Origin: Ga0077560 sp046330435
GTDB taxonomy: Bacteria > Actinomycetota > Thermoleophilia > Miltoncostaeales > Miltoncostaeaceae
Direction of reading: 5' to 3'
Assembly (NCBI GenBank): GCA_046330435.1
Contig: JAXLST010000014.1
Coordinates: 62,001-126,000, forward strand
Length of the DNA stretch: 64,000 nucleotides
How positions within the stretch are numbered: position 1 is the first letter of the stretch; each line of letters starts with the position of its first letter. Position numbers and translations under genes: made by a program. Of the stretch, positions 8,580 through 17,166 are shown piece by piece. The notes under the pieces were generated by a model. It saw only the letters and a list, made by a program, of their open reading frames with translations, was not told the origin of the DNA and searched no databases.

Positions 8580-8611
8580 ACCCGGTGCCGGCCGCACGGC
8601 CGGCACCGGGT
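8580..8611. terminator. Bidirectional terminator between convergent genes
   Basis: ACCCGGTGCCGGCC (8580–8593) and its perfect complement GGCCGGCACCGGGT (8598–8611) enclose a 4-base loop, giving a 14-bp GC-rich stem. It lies between the permease stop and the carbonic anhydrase stop, whose codon shares its last base, and can serve both strands. Confidence 0.8.
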
Positions 8612-9039
8612 CACACCGGCGTCAGCAGGTCGTCGCCGCCCTCGTTGGCGGTGTCCAGCACGAACCCGCGGATCTTGTCGCGGTGCGGCAGGCGCGGGTC
8701 GTTGCGGAGCTGCTGCACCACCCACTCGGCGGTCTGGTACGGCGAGTAGCCGGGCGCCCGGTCCGCGTGGGCGAGGCAGTTGGTGTGGTGGATCACCATG
8801 ATCCGCTCGGTGCCGGTCATCCGCTGCGAGATGGCGATCCCCTCGACGACGTCGTCGGTCACCATGCCGCCGGCGTTGCGGAGGATGTGCGCGTCGCCCA
8901 GCCCGATGCCCAGCAGGGCGTGCGGGTCGATGCGGGCGTCCATGCAGGTGAGGATGACGAGCCCCAGCGCCGGGATGGGGTCGGGGAACACGTACGGGTG
9001 CGTGTTCGCCTGGTCGTGAAGGCGATTGATCTGGTCCAT
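8611..9039 (-). CDS. Beta-class carbonic anhydrase
   Basis: The 142-residue product is of the short beta-CA type. The zinc ligands and dyad are visible: Cys and Asp-Arg in ILTCMDARIDP, then His and Cys in VIHHTNCLA. The reaction would be reversible CO2 hydration in the cytoplasm. The region before the ATG (9039) is pyrimidine-rich (TCCCCCCTCCCCTCATCGCC) with no ribosome binding site, which suggests a leaderless mRNA or an unusual leader. It is convergent with the permease gene and shares its terminator. Confidence 0.87.
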   Translation of the reverse strand: MDQINRLHDQANTHPYVFPDPIPALGLVILTCMDARIDPHALLGIGLGDAHILRNAGGMVTDDVVEGIAISQRMTGTERIMVIHHTNCLAHADRAPGYSPYQTAEWVVQQLRNDPRLPHRDKIRGFVLDTANEGGDDLLTPV

Positions 9040-9072
9040 GGGCGATGAGGGGAGGGGGGACTGGCGGTGCCG

Positions 9073-9573
9073 TCAGGCGCTGCGCAGGTACGGCTCCCAG
9101 CTCTTCGGGCGGCGCGGCGCGGCGACGGCGATGAACACGTCCTGCGGCGGCGCCTTGGGGGTGACCTTGGGGTGCATCCCGGCCTCGTCGGGGAGGCGGT
9201 CGGCCTTCCGGACGTTGCAGGGTGCGCAGGATGTGACCACGTTATCCCACGTGGACGACCCTCCGCGGCTCCTGGGGATGACGTGGTCCACGGTGAGGTG
9301 CGCGGAGACGCCGCAGTACTGGCAGCGGTAATCGTCCCGCGCGAAGACGGCCCGGCGGGAGATCTTGCGCTTCTCGTTGCGCGGCACCCGCACGTAGCTC
9401 ACCAGGCGGATCACCAGCGGGTAGGCGAAGTTCGCGGTGGCCGAGCGGAGGTGGCGGGCGGCCCGCTCCAGGACCTCGGCCTTGTTCTTGAGGACGAGCA
9501 CGACGGCGCGCTGCAACGTGCAGACGTTGATGGGTTCATAGGTCGCGTTGAGTACGAGGACCTGCTGCGCCAT
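9073..9573 (-). CDS. HNH endonuclease-family protein
   Basis: The 166-residue protein starts MAQQVLVLNATYEPINVCTL, typical of a widespread actinobacterial/cyanobacterial HNH family. It ends with an HNH/zinc-finger core: CQYC, LTVDHVIPRSRGG and CAPCN, giving two CxxC pairs and the DH catalytic pair. Its cellular role is unknown; it is not associated with a restriction gene here. ATG 9573 is chosen from conservation of the MAQQVL start; an in-frame ATG lies two codons upstream. A TTGACA box (9595–9600) and TACTAT further upstream are promoter candidates. Confidence 0.8.
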   Translation of the reverse strand: MAQQVLVLNATYEPINVCTLQRAVVLVLKNKAEVLERAARHLRSATANFAYPLVIRLVSYVRVPRNEKRKISRRAVFARDDYRCQYCGVSAHLTVDHVIPRSRGGSSTWDNVVTSCAPCNVRKADRLPDEAGMHPKVTPKAPPQDVFIAVAAPRRPKSWEPYLRSA

Positions 9574-9718
9574 GCGCATCGCCCTGTGCCGCGTTGTCAA
9601 GCGTCGCTCGGCGCCATAGTAGCCGGAGGCGCGGCGCAAAGCCCAAGGCATCGGGAATGTGACGGCACGGTGACCGGGCGGGTGTGGTCACGGGCGGACG
9701 GTGCCGATCCATTGGGGG

Positions 9719-10675
9719 ATGACCCGACGCGCCGCCCTGCTCGCCCTGGCCCTGCTCGCCGCCGCCGCGCCCGCGGCGCCCGCCGCGACCAGTCCCATGA
9801 CCCTGGTGTACGACCTCACCGACGTGGTGCGGCAGCTCGCCGAGCCGCCGTCGGGCCGGGGCCTCACGCCCGAGCGCGGCGCCCTGCGGCAGGACCCGGG
9901 CTCCGGCGGGATGCTCGCCCCGGGCGACAACGCCCCGTACCGGGTCGCGAAGGTGAGCGGCCGTGACCTGGAGGGCATGTCCGCGGCGCAGATGGCCGAC
10001 GCCCTGCGGGCGGAGATCACCGAGGGGTCGTACGGCGCCGGCTCGCACCTGGTCGCCGTCGACGAGATCGGCCGGCGGTTCGGCGACGGCGCCCCGAGGA
10101 TTCCGAGGCGCGGCATGGCACTGCCGCCGGTCGACCCCTCGAGCCCCGGCGCGCGCTTCACCGCGGCCATGCGGTCGCTGGACTCCCCGTCGCCGTACGG
10201 CGGCACGTGGGCGTCGCGCGTGCACGTCTACCTGGCGCCCGCCGTGCACACCGCCATCGCCGCCGGGCGCGGGCCGGAGCGCAACCTCGGCCGCGACGGC
10301 AAGCCGCACTGGTCCACGTGGCGCGGCGTCATGCCGGGCCTGGCGCTCGCCGGCGGCGTGCACCTGCAGATGTACAGCGGCGTGGGCGGCAAGACGGTGT
10401 CGTTCACGGCCACCACCTGGCGCACGGTCCCGCCGAGCTTCCTGGGCCTGTTCACCCGGTACGGCGGCGACGCCTCGCGCGTGCACTTCCTGTTCACGAG
10501 CGGGACGGTGCCGAAGGGCTCGCCGCGGGGTTGCGGCGACGCGATGGGCTGCAAGTGGGCCCTCGCCGAGGCGACCCCGGCCGGGCGCGCGATCCTCGCC
10601 AACGGCCCGGGCGTCTACCGCATCGGCGGCGACGCGCTCGCGTGGCTCCGGGAGTTCAACCGCCGCTTCGACTAA
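9719..10675 (+). CDS. Secreted protein of unknown function
   Basis: The 318-residue product starts with a strong signal peptide (MTRRAALLALALLAAAAPAA, cleavage near APAAT). The mature domain is mixed and includes a Trp/Tyr-rich middle region (HWSTWRGVMPG, VHLQMYSGVGG) and a C-terminal pair of cysteines (GCGDAMGCKW). No catalytic motif is evident and the family is not recognised. ATG 9719 is preceded by TTGGGGG. An in-frame ATG at 9701 exists but would place charged residues ahead of the signal. The sequence just upstream resembles that before the gene at 33006. Confidence 0.65.
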   Translation: MTRRAALLALALLAAAAPAAPAATSPMTLVYDLTDVVRQLAEPPSGRGLTPERGALRQDPGSGGMLAPGDNAPYRVAKVSGRDLEGMSAAQMADALRAEITEGSYGAGSHLVAVDEIGRRFGDGAPRIPRRGMALPPVDPSSPGARFTAAMRSLDSPSPYGGTWASRVHVYLAPAVHTAIAAGRGPERNLGRDGKPHWSTWRGVMPGLALAGGVHLQMYSGVGGKTVSFTATTWRTVPPSFLGLFTRYGGDASRVHFLFTSGTVPKGSPRGCGDAMGCKWALAEATPAGRAILANGPGVYRIGGDALAWLREFNRRFD

Positions 10676-10728
10676 CCGGCCGGATCCCCCTGGACAACCG
10701 CGGGGGTGCCGTCACAGAGTCCCGGCGC

Positions 10729-10950
10729 ATGAGCGGCGGCCCCGGCCACCACACGTTCGACACCGCCCGGAACTCCGCCCGGGCCGAGTTCACGTGGTTC
10801 CTGCGCCACGCCGACGCCCTGCGCCGCTGGCCGGTGCTGGGCGAGCCGTGGGCGCAGACCGTGGAGGCCAAGCGGCTGGAGGCCGAGTCGCCGTCCCGCC
10901 GCGACGACACGTATTTCCACGGCTTCCGCTCGGGGTGGCTCGGGAAGTAG
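10729..10950 (+). CDS. Small hypothetical protein
   Basis: A 73-residue, soluble, charged, aromatic-rich protein (AEFTWFLRHADALRRWP, TYFHGFRSGWLGK). It has no signal peptide, membrane segment or cysteine. Codon use follows the neighbours (strong third-position GC), which supports a real gene. It is convergent with the HAD gene, 4 bases apart. Function unknown. Confidence 0.5.
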   Translation: MSGGPGHHTFDTARNSARAEFTWFLRHADALRRWPVLGEPWAQTVEAKRLEAESPSRRDDTYFHGFRSGWLGK

Positions 10951-10954
10951 CCGC

Positions 10955-11587
10955 CTAGGTGACGCGCGCGGTGGCGGCGCGCTCCACCGCGGCGAGGATC
11001 TGGGGCAGCAGGCCCGCGTAGTCCGGGGCGTGGCGCACCCGGCCGCCGGCCCGGATCTCCGCGTTGTGCGGCCACGCGATGGTGAGGGCCTCCATGCCGC
11101 CGGCGACCGCCCGCTCCAGCGTGAACGGCATGTCGTCGATGATCACCGTGGCGCCCATCGCGCCGCACGCGGTGACCTTGCAGTCGGCGCCCACGCGCAG
11201 CTCGTCCCAGTGGAAGCCCGCCTGGTCCAGGAACCGCACCGTGTCGGCCGCGGTGTCCGGCGGCCGGTGGGTCATCACCACCACGCGGGCCCCCGCGGCG
11301 CGCACCGCATGGGTGGCCTCCACCGCGCCCGGCAACGGTCCGTACCGCACCATCCAGTCGGCGGTGTGGACCTTCGGCAGCACGGCCACCGCGTTCTCGT
11401 GGCCGATGCGGTCGCACACCCAGCGCCAGGTGACCTCGCCGTCGGGCGGGTCCTCCGGCAGGTGCACGTGGATCTCCCGGCACGCGTCGTAGAACGCCCG
11501 GTGGAAGTCCCACATCGTCGCGTCGACGTCCCAGGCCACCACGGCCCGCTCGGTGCCGGACGGGGGGTTTCGGACGACGACGTGCAT
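10955..11587 (-). CDS. HAD-superfamily hydrolase
   Basis: The 210-residue cytoplasmic protein has the HAD motifs in order: motif I DVDATMWD (nucleophile and acid Asp), motif II MTHRPPD (Thr), a Lys in CKVTACG, and motif IV IDDMPF. The spacing suggests a C1-type phosphatase similar to 5'-nucleotidase/NagD-like enzymes. The substrate is unknown. The start ATG 11587 gives MHVVVRNPP; a later Met is less likely because motif I would lose its first strand. Confidence 0.75.
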   Translation of the reverse strand: MHVVVRNPPSGTERAVVAWDVDATMWDFHRAFYDACREIHVHLPEDPPDGEVTWRWVCDRIGHENAVAVLPKVHTADWMVRYGPLPGAVEATHAVRAAGARVVVMTHRPPDTAADTVRFLDQAGFHWDELRVGADCKVTACGAMGATVIIDDMPFTLERAVAGGMEALTIAWPHNAEIRAGGRVRHAPDYAGLLPQILAAVERAATARVT

Positions 11588-11606
11588 CCCCGTCAGGGTA
11601 GCCCCC

Positions 11607-12455
11607 TCAGTCGGAGGCGCCCACCGGGTACGACCCCAGCGGGATGACCCGCGCCAGGTTCTGGTCCTCCAGCGCCCGGATGGCGGCGCTCACCGGCAGG
11701 TCGCGCTGCATGCTGCCGTCGATGTCGATGAAGAACAGGTAGCGGCCCAGCCCCTGCTTGGTGGGGCGGCTCTCCAGGCGGGACAGGTTGACCGCCCGCA
11801 TCGCGAACTCCTGGAGGATCGACAGCAGCGCGCCGGGGCGGTCCCGCCCGAGCATGCACACGATGGAGGTGCGGTAGCGGCCGGGTCCCGACGCGGGCAC
11901 GGGCTCGGTGCCGATGAGGATGAACCGCGTGCTGTTGCGGTCGTTGTCCTCGATGTCCTCGGCGATGACCTCGCCGCCGTAGATGTCCGCGGCGCGCAGC
12001 GTCCCGATCGCCGCCCACGGCTCGTCCGGCGCCGAGGTGACCTGCCGCACCGCCTCCGCCGTCGAGTTGGCGGCGATGAACTCCACGTCCGGCAGGTTGC
12101 GGCGCAGGAACTTGGAGCACTGGGCCGGCACCACCGGGTGGCTCACGATCCGCCGGATCTGCGAGAGCTGCATGCCGGGGCGGCCGATGAGGTGCTGCCG
12201 CACCGGCAGGACCACCTCCGCCCGGATCACCAGGCCGCGGGGGCCGAACGCCAGCTGGTCGAGGGTGGTGCTCACCGCGCCCTCGATGCTGTTCTCGATG
12301 GGCACCAGGGCCTCCGGCACCTCGCCGGTGGAGACCGCCTCGAAGCAGTCCGCCACGGACGGATACGGCTGGCCGTCGATCTCCGCCCCGGCGAACAGGG
12401 TGAGCAGCGCCTCCTCGCAGAACGTCCCGGGCGGGCCCAGGTAGCCCACCCTCAT
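11607..12455 (-). CDS. pheA: Prephenate dehydratase
   Basis: The 282-residue monofunctional enzyme makes phenylpyruvate from prephenate in phenylalanine synthesis. The catalytic domain (about 1–185) begins RVGYLGPPGTFCEEAL and carries the NSTRF motif with the catalytic Thr. The C-terminal ACT domain (about 195–275) has GALLSIL and the ESRP phenylalanine-binding motif, implying feedback inhibition. There is no chorismate mutase domain. ATG 12455 overlaps the DUF4446 stop (ATGA), so the two are translationally coupled. Confidence 0.92.
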   Translation of the reverse strand: MRVGYLGPPGTFCEEALLTLFAGAEIDGQPYPSVADCFEAVSTGEVPEALVPIENSIEGAVSTTLDQLAFGPRGLVIRAEVVLPVRQHLIGRPGMQLSQIRRIVSHPVVPAQCSKFLRRNLPDVEFIAANSTAEAVRQVTSAPDEPWAAIGTLRAADIYGGEVIAEDIEDNDRNSTRFILIGTEPVPASGPGRYRTSIVCMLGRDRPGALLSILQEFAMRAVNLSRLESRPTKQGLGRYLFFIDIDGSMQRDLPVSAAIRALEDQNLARVIPLGSYPVGASD

Positions 12456-12961
12456 GCGGCGGCCTGCTGCGGTTCGATGCCGGTGGCCATGGTGATGGCG
12501 CGCTCCTCCTCGGGGGACAGGCGCTGCGCGGACCGGCCGCCCACCACCTCCTTCAGGTACACGCGGGCGTGGTCCCGCGCGTGCAGGCAGCTGATGACGG
12601 TGCCGTTGCCGGACTCGTCGAGCAGGGCGATCGACCAGGACTGGCTGCCGCCCATGTCGCCGTAGGCGTCGTACCGCACCAGGCCCTGGAACCGCAGCGA
12701 CTTGCCCAGCTCGCGGGCGGTGTGGACGGCCTGGGCGTCGACCAGGGCGCGCAGGTCCGCGAGGTTCTTCTCGAGGGTGCCGAGGTCCTCGCGCAGCTCC
12801 GCCTGCCGCTCCGCAAGGGGCACGGTCGCCCCGTCCGGGAGCAGCACGCTGTGGGCGGCGCGCAGGCGCCGCAGGCGCACCGCCAGGACGATCGCGACGA
12901 CCAGGGCGACGAGCCCGGGCGCCGCGGCCCCAGCGACCGCTGCGATGACGGCGGGCTCCAC
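12452..12961 (-). CDS. DUF4446 family membrane-anchored protein
   Basis: The 169-residue protein has one N-terminal membrane helix (VIAAVAGAAAPGLVALVVAI), a coiled-coil-like segment (about 45–85), and the DUF4446 core RYDAYGDMGGSQSWSIALLD with a following LHARDHARVYLKEV. Function of the family is unknown; it is common in Gram-positive bacteria. It starts at GTG 12961, six bases after the membrane protein stop, and overlaps pheA. Confidence 0.82.
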   Translation of the reverse strand: MEPAVIAAVAGAAAPGLVALVVAIVLAVRLRRLRAAHSVLLPDGATVPLAERQAELREDLGTLEKNLADLRALVDAQAVHTARELGKSLRFQGLVRYDAYGDMGGSQSWSIALLDESGNGTVISCLHARDHARVYLKEVVGGRSAQRLSPEEERAITMATGIEPQQAAA

Positions 12962-12967
12962 TCCCGC

Positions 12968-14440
12968 CTACCCGAAGGTGATGGTGACCGGGTAGGTGGC
13001 GGAGTTGTTGCCGGTGTTCTGCTCGCCCTCCACGGGGGCCACCGACACCTTGAGCTCGCCCTTCTGCCCCAGCTCCACGGCGTCCTGCGGCGGGCCGGGG
13101 ATCGACACGCTGGCCTCCTGGTCGGGCTCGATCGTCTTGATCGTCGCCTCCTGGGAGTCCACCGGCGTGTTGGGGTTGGACGGGTAGGTGAGCGTGACCG
13201 TGACCTTGATGCCCGACTCGACGAAGTCGCCGCCGTTGAGGACGGTGATGCGCCACTTGAGCTCGGACGACGCGGCCACGGAGGCGCCGGCGGTGGAGAG
13301 CTGCGTGCCCGACGGGTCGGCGATGACCGACACCAGGCGGGTGCCGCGCAGGTTCCCGTTGCCGGTGTTGTTGTTCCCGTTGGTGGCGCCCTTCTGCCGC
13401 TTGAGCGGCTGCACCAGCTGCTTGGCGCCCGCGTCGGAGGCGAAGCGGTCGTTGGCGCCGCGCAGGAACGCGGCGGTCTGCCGGTCGGGCGGGGCGACGC
13501 TGGTGATGTTCTCGTCGCGCAGCGCCGCGGAGGTGGGGTCGATGAAGCTGTCGCGCAGGATCACGTCCGACGCCAGGAACTTCTGCATCGAGCCCTTGAT
13601 CGTGCGGGCGGCGAGCACGTCGTCGCTCTGCTGGATGATCTGCGGCAGGAACTTCTCGAGCTCCCGCAGGCCGTTGGCCCGGTACTGCAGCGCCAGCAGC
13701 AGCGCGTTGTCGGCGTCCTTGAGCTTGCCCGGGGCGCTGAGGCCGTCGGCGCGGTTGCGCAGCTCGTCGGCCTGGTTGGCCAGCGAGCGCACCTGCTTCT
13801 GCAGGGCCGCGGCGTTCTCGCCCTTGGAGTTGTTCATGACCACCAGGAGCTTCTGGCCCTGGTTGGCCGAGTCCTCGCTGATCTGCGCGGCCGAGTTGAC
13901 GTACTGCTTGTAGCTGTCGACCAGCGCGTCGTGGCGGCAGTCCTTGATGACGAACGCCAGCACGATGACCAGCAGGATGACGAACAGGGCGATGCCGCCC
14001 ATCCGCACCAGCGGGCTGTTGGCCGAGAGGCCCCCGCCGCCGGCCGAGGCCGGCCTGCGTCCGCCGCCGCCACGTCCGCCGCCGCCGCCGGAGCGGGTGC
14101 GGGAGACCCCACCGCGGGCGCGGGCGCCCAGGCGTCCCGCCGCGGCACCGGCACGGCCGCCGCGTCCGCCGCCGCCGGAGCGGCCCCTGGCGCGGCTGCG
14201 GGCCCGGTCGCGGGCGGAGCCCGGCGCGGGCTCGTCGTCGCCGACGGCGATGTCGTCGAAGCCGAAGTCCTCGGGCTCGGGCCGCACGGGCGCCGGTTCC
14301 TCGTACTGCTCGGCGTACTCCTGGAAGAACGTGGAGCCGCGCTCGCTGAACGAGTCGTCGAGGTCCTCGAACTCGCGGTCAGGCCGCGGGATCGGCTTGC
14401 GCCCGGTGTCGCCCTCGCTGCCGTAGCGGTCGTCCGCCAT
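12968..14440 (-). CDS. Single-pass membrane protein with Arg/Gly-rich cytoplasmic region and C-terminal extracellular beta domain
   Basis: The 490-residue protein starts with an acidic stretch (to ~75), then a highly basic Arg/Gly low-complexity segment (~75–130). One transmembrane helix follows (GGIALFVILLVIVLAFVI). The helical extracytoplasmic domain comes next (ANQADELRNRADGLSAPGK), and a CARDB-like beta domain ends in YPVTITFG. The last ~100 residues are clearly related to those of the protein encoded at 36571–37962. Function unknown; surface or envelope role inferred. It heads a unit with DUF4446 and pheA. Confidence 0.75.
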   Translation of the reverse strand: MADDRYGSEGDTGRKPIPRPDREFEDLDDSFSERGSTFFQEYAEQYEEPAPVRPEPEDFGFDDIAVGDDEPAPGSARDRARSRARGRSGGGGRGGRAGAAAGRLGARARGGVSRTRSGGGGGRGGGGRRPASAGGGGLSANSPLVRMGGIALFVILLVIVLAFVIKDCRHDALVDSYKQYVNSAAQISEDSANQGQKLLVVMNNSKGENAAALQKQVRSLANQADELRNRADGLSAPGKLKDADNALLLALQYRANGLRELEKFLPQIIQQSDDVLAARTIKGSMQKFLASDVILRDSFIDPTSAALRDENITSVAPPDRQTAAFLRGANDRFASDAGAKQLVQPLKRQKGATNGNNNTGNGNLRGTRLVSVIADPSGTQLSTAGASVAASSELKWRITVLNGGDFVESGIKVTVTLTYPSNPNTPVDSQEATIKTIEPDQEASVSIPGPPQDAVELGQKGELKVSVAPVEGEQNTGNNSATYPVTITFG

Positions 14441-14502
14441 GGCCTTAGTGGGACCCTGTCCGGTCCGGAGTCGTCGTCATCGTCATCAAGCGGAGTCCTG
14501 AG

Positions 14503-14585
14503 TGGGCGAGGGGGGACTCGAACCCCCACGCTCTATGAGCACTAGACCCTGAACCTAGCGTGTCTACCAATTCCACCACTCGCCC
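14503..14585 (-). tRNA. tRNA-Leu (CAG)
   Basis: The minus strand folds as a class II tRNA: acceptor GGGCGAG pairing with CTCGCCC plus discriminator A, D-arm GTGGAATTGGTAGACAC, anticodon stem CTAGG/TCTAG with loop TTCAGGG (anticodon CAG), a long variable arm, and T-arm GGGGGTTCGAGTCCCCC. No CCA is encoded. Confidence 0.95.
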
Positions 14586-14692
14586 AGGACGTCCTGCTTG
14601 GGACAGGGTCCGGGAAGGCTACCACGCGGCCCGACGGCCCCGTGGACCCGGGTCCGCGAGGGTCCCGGGCCGAATGGTCGAATCTGGACGGG

Positions 14693-16339
14693 ATGGACTC
14701 CCGCTCCCCCATCGTGCTGGGCCGCTACCGCATGGGCCGGCTCATCGGTCGCGGCGCGACATCCAGCGTCCGCAGGGCCTCCGACGCCCGCGGCGGGCCG
14801 GACGTCGCGGTGAAGACCGTGCCCGCCGACCCGGACCTGCTCGCCCGCGTGGGCGTGGAGATCCGCGCCGCCCAGCGCCTGGACCACCCGCACATCGTGC
14901 GGCTCATCGACTGGGGCGAGGGCGACGAGTGCGTCCACCTGGTGTGGGAGCTGGTGGACGGCCCCAGCCTGCGCGAGGCGCTGCCCGAGGGCGGCGCGTC
15001 CGACGGCTGGTGCTTCGAGCGCATGGCCGAGGTGATGGACGCCCTGGCCCACGCCCACTCCCGCGGGGTGGTGCACCGGGACGTCAAGCCCGCCAACGTC
15101 CTGCTCGACCCGCGCGGCCGGGCCCGGCTCACCGACTTCGGCGTGGCGCGCCTGGTGGACGAGCGCGGCCTCACCCGCGTGGGCTCCATGGTCGGAACCG
15201 TGGCGTACATGGCGCCCGAGCAGGCGCGGGCGGAGCCGGTGAGCCCCGCCACCGACGTGTACGCCGCCAGCCTGGTGCTCTACGAGATGCTCACCGGGCG
15301 CAACCCCCTTAACCACCGGTCCCCCGCGGAGGCCGCCCGGCGCGCCGCCGCGGCCGAGATCCCGCCGCTGGCCGAGGCCCGGCCCGACCTTCCGCCGCGG
15401 GTCGTCGCGATCGTGGAGCGCGGGCTGCAGCCCGACCCGGCGATGCGGTCCCCGGCCGCCGACATGGCCCGGGCGATGCGCGACGCCGCCCTGCGCCTCA
15501 CGCCCGCCGCCCGCCGCGGGGCCGCGGTGCGGCGCCTGGCGCCGGTGCTGGCGCCGGCGGCGCTGTGGGCGATGCTCGCGGCGCTCGCGGTGCACGCCTG
15601 GTCGTCCGCCGGCCCGGTGGAGACGATGGCCGCCGCCCTGGCCGCGGGGGGCGCCGTCGCCCGCTGGCCGCGGGTGGGCGCCGCGGTGATGGTCGTCGCC
15701 GCGGCCGTGCTGCTGGGCGGCACGTCGGCGGGCGCCGGCCTGCTGCTCGCCGTCGCCGGGATGGTGACCCTCCTCACCGGGCTGCGGTGGCCGCGGCTGC
15801 TGGGCGTCCCGGCGCTGGCGGCGGTGGCGGCGTCGGTCGGGCTCCTGCCCGTGGCCCTCGCCGGGGTGGCGGCCCTGCGCACCTGGCCGCAGCGCATCTG
15901 GGCCGCGTCGTGCGGCATCGGGCTCGCCCTGGGGTGGCAGCTGTGGGCCGGCGGGTCGCGCGTGTTGCTGGGCCCCAGCCCGTCGCGGGCCGGCTCGGTC
16001 GCCCTGGACGGCGAGGGCAACCTGTTCCGCGTCCTCGACGTGCTCACCGCGGAGCTGGGGCCGTGGGTCGCGTGGCAGGCCGCCGCCATGCTCGCCGCGG
16101 CGCTCGCGGCGGTCCTCATCGCCCGCGCGCCGGCGGGCCCGCCGGCCGCCGTGGTGGCCGGCGCGTGGTCGGCGGCGCTGCTGGTGGCCGGGTCGGTCGC
16201 GAGCCCGTCGCCCGCCGAGGCCGTCGGCGCGGTGCTGCCCGGCGCGCTGCTGGTGGTGCTGTGGGCGTGGCGCCCGTGGCGCACCCTCGGCCGGCTCGGA
16301 GGCGAGCCGGCGTCCGCTACGCTGCGCGGACCCGTCTGA
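14693..16339 (+). CDS. Ser/Thr protein kinase with polytopic C-terminal membrane domain
   Basis: The 548-residue protein has an N-terminal Hanks-type kinase (about 10–270) with GRGATSSV, the catalytic Lys (VAVKTV), HRDVKPANVL, DFG and APEQ, so it should be active. The remaining ~270 residues form roughly eight to ten hydrophobic helices instead of PASTA repeats. It is the first gene of the cell-wall signalling operon, in the place where a PknA-like kinase would be expected to work. Start ATG 14693; a GAATCT box ends 7 bases before it, so transcription may be leaderless. Its stop overlaps the next start (TGATG). Confidence 0.88.
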   Translation: MDSRSPIVLGRYRMGRLIGRGATSSVRRASDARGGPDVAVKTVPADPDLLARVGVEIRAAQRLDHPHIVRLIDWGEGDECVHLVWELVDGPSLREALPEGGASDGWCFERMAEVMDALAHAHSRGVVHRDVKPANVLLDPRGRARLTDFGVARLVDERGLTRVGSMVGTVAYMAPEQARAEPVSPATDVYAASLVLYEMLTGRNPLNHRSPAEAARRAAAAEIPPLAEARPDLPPRVVAIVERGLQPDPAMRSPAADMARAMRDAALRLTPAARRGAAVRRLAPVLAPAALWAMLAALAVHAWSSAGPVETMAAALAAGGAVARWPRVGAAVMVVAAAVLLGGTSAGAGLLLAVAGMVTLLTGLRWPRLLGVPALAAVAASVGLLPVALAGVAALRTWPQRIWAASCGIGLALGWQLWAGGSRVLLGPSPSRAGSVALDGEGNLFRVLDVLTAELGPWVAWQAAAMLAAALAAVLIARAPAGPPAAVVAGAWSAALLVAGSVASPSPAEAVGAVLPGALLVVLWAWRPWRTLGRLGGEPASATLRGPV

Positions 16340-17145
16340 TGAGCGTTCTTCGGAAGATCGAACAGTCCATCGAGTCAGTGGTCGAGCGAGGGTTCCGGCG
16401 CGCGTTCCGCAGCCAGCTGCAGCCCGTCGAGCTCGCCCGCAAGCTGGCCCGGGAGATGGACGACCACAAGACCGTCTCGGTCGCGAAGGTGTACGTCCCG
16501 AACGAGTACACCGTGTACCTCGCGTCCGCCGACCGCGAGGCGTTCTCGAGCTACGAGAGCACGCTCGTGGCGGAGCTCTCCGCGTACCTGGAGGCGCACG
16601 CGCGCGGCAACGGGTTCTCCCTGGTGGCGCCGCCCACGGTGCTGCTGGAGACCGACGGCGACCTGCGCCCCGGCGAGTTCGGCATCGCCTGCCGCATGGT
16701 GGACTCCCCGGCCCCGGCGGCTCCCGCCATCCCGGACCCGCTGGCCGCCCCCGCTCCTGCGGTCCCCCGCCCGGCGCCGCCGCCGGCGCCCGCGAATCCG
16801 GCCCTCGCCGGCGTGAGCGGCACGCAGGTCATGTCCGCCGACGACGCGCGCGCCGCCGGCCTGCATGCCGAGGCCATGAGCCTGGTGGTCAACGGCACCC
16901 GCATCCGGCTCGCCAAGCGCATCACCAGCATCGGCCGCAGCCGCGACCGCGACGTGGTGATCCCCGACCCCAACGCCAGCCGGGCGCACTGTGAGATCCG
17001 GCACGTCGGGTACGACTACTTCCTGATCGACCTCGACTCCACCAACGGCGTCGAGGTGAACGGCAAGCTCGTGAAGCGCCACGCGCTGGCGCACGGGGAC
17101 GTCATCACGATCGGGACGACCGAGATCCGCGTGGAGGTGTCGTAG
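16339..17145 (+). CDS. fhaA: FhaA: DUF3662 plus FHA domain protein
   Basis: The 268-residue protein opens MSVLRKIEQSIESVVERGF, the N-terminal DUF3662 domain (to ~120), followed by a Pro/Ala linker and a C-terminal FHA domain (about 180–268). The FHA domain has the phosphothreonine-binding pattern SIGRSRDRDVVI, NASRAHCEI and LDSTNGVEVNG. In mycobacteria FhaA binds phosphorylated MviN/MurJ and PBP-related partners to control peptidoglycan synthesis. Order and operon position match that role. Confidence 0.92.
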   Translation: MSVLRKIEQSIESVVERGFRRAFRSQLQPVELARKLAREMDDHKTVSVAKVYVPNEYTVYLASADREAFSSYESTLVAELSAYLEAHARGNGFSLVAPPTVLLETDGDLRPGEFGIACRMVDSPAPAAPAIPDPLAAPAPAVPRPAPPPAPANPALAGVSGTQVMSADDARAAGLHAEAMSLVVNGTRIRLAKRITSIGRSRDRDVVIPDPNASRAHCEIRHVGYDYFLIDLDSTNGVEVNGKLVKRHALAHGDVITIGTTEIRVEVS

Positions 17146-17166
17146 GCGCCGCGAGGCGCCGTCACC

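Noticed and set aside
17146..17161. GGCGCC…GGCGCC near the fhaA stop as a terminator
   Set aside because: The hexamer is self-complementary and common in GC-rich DNA, and neighbouring genes are clearly one operon.
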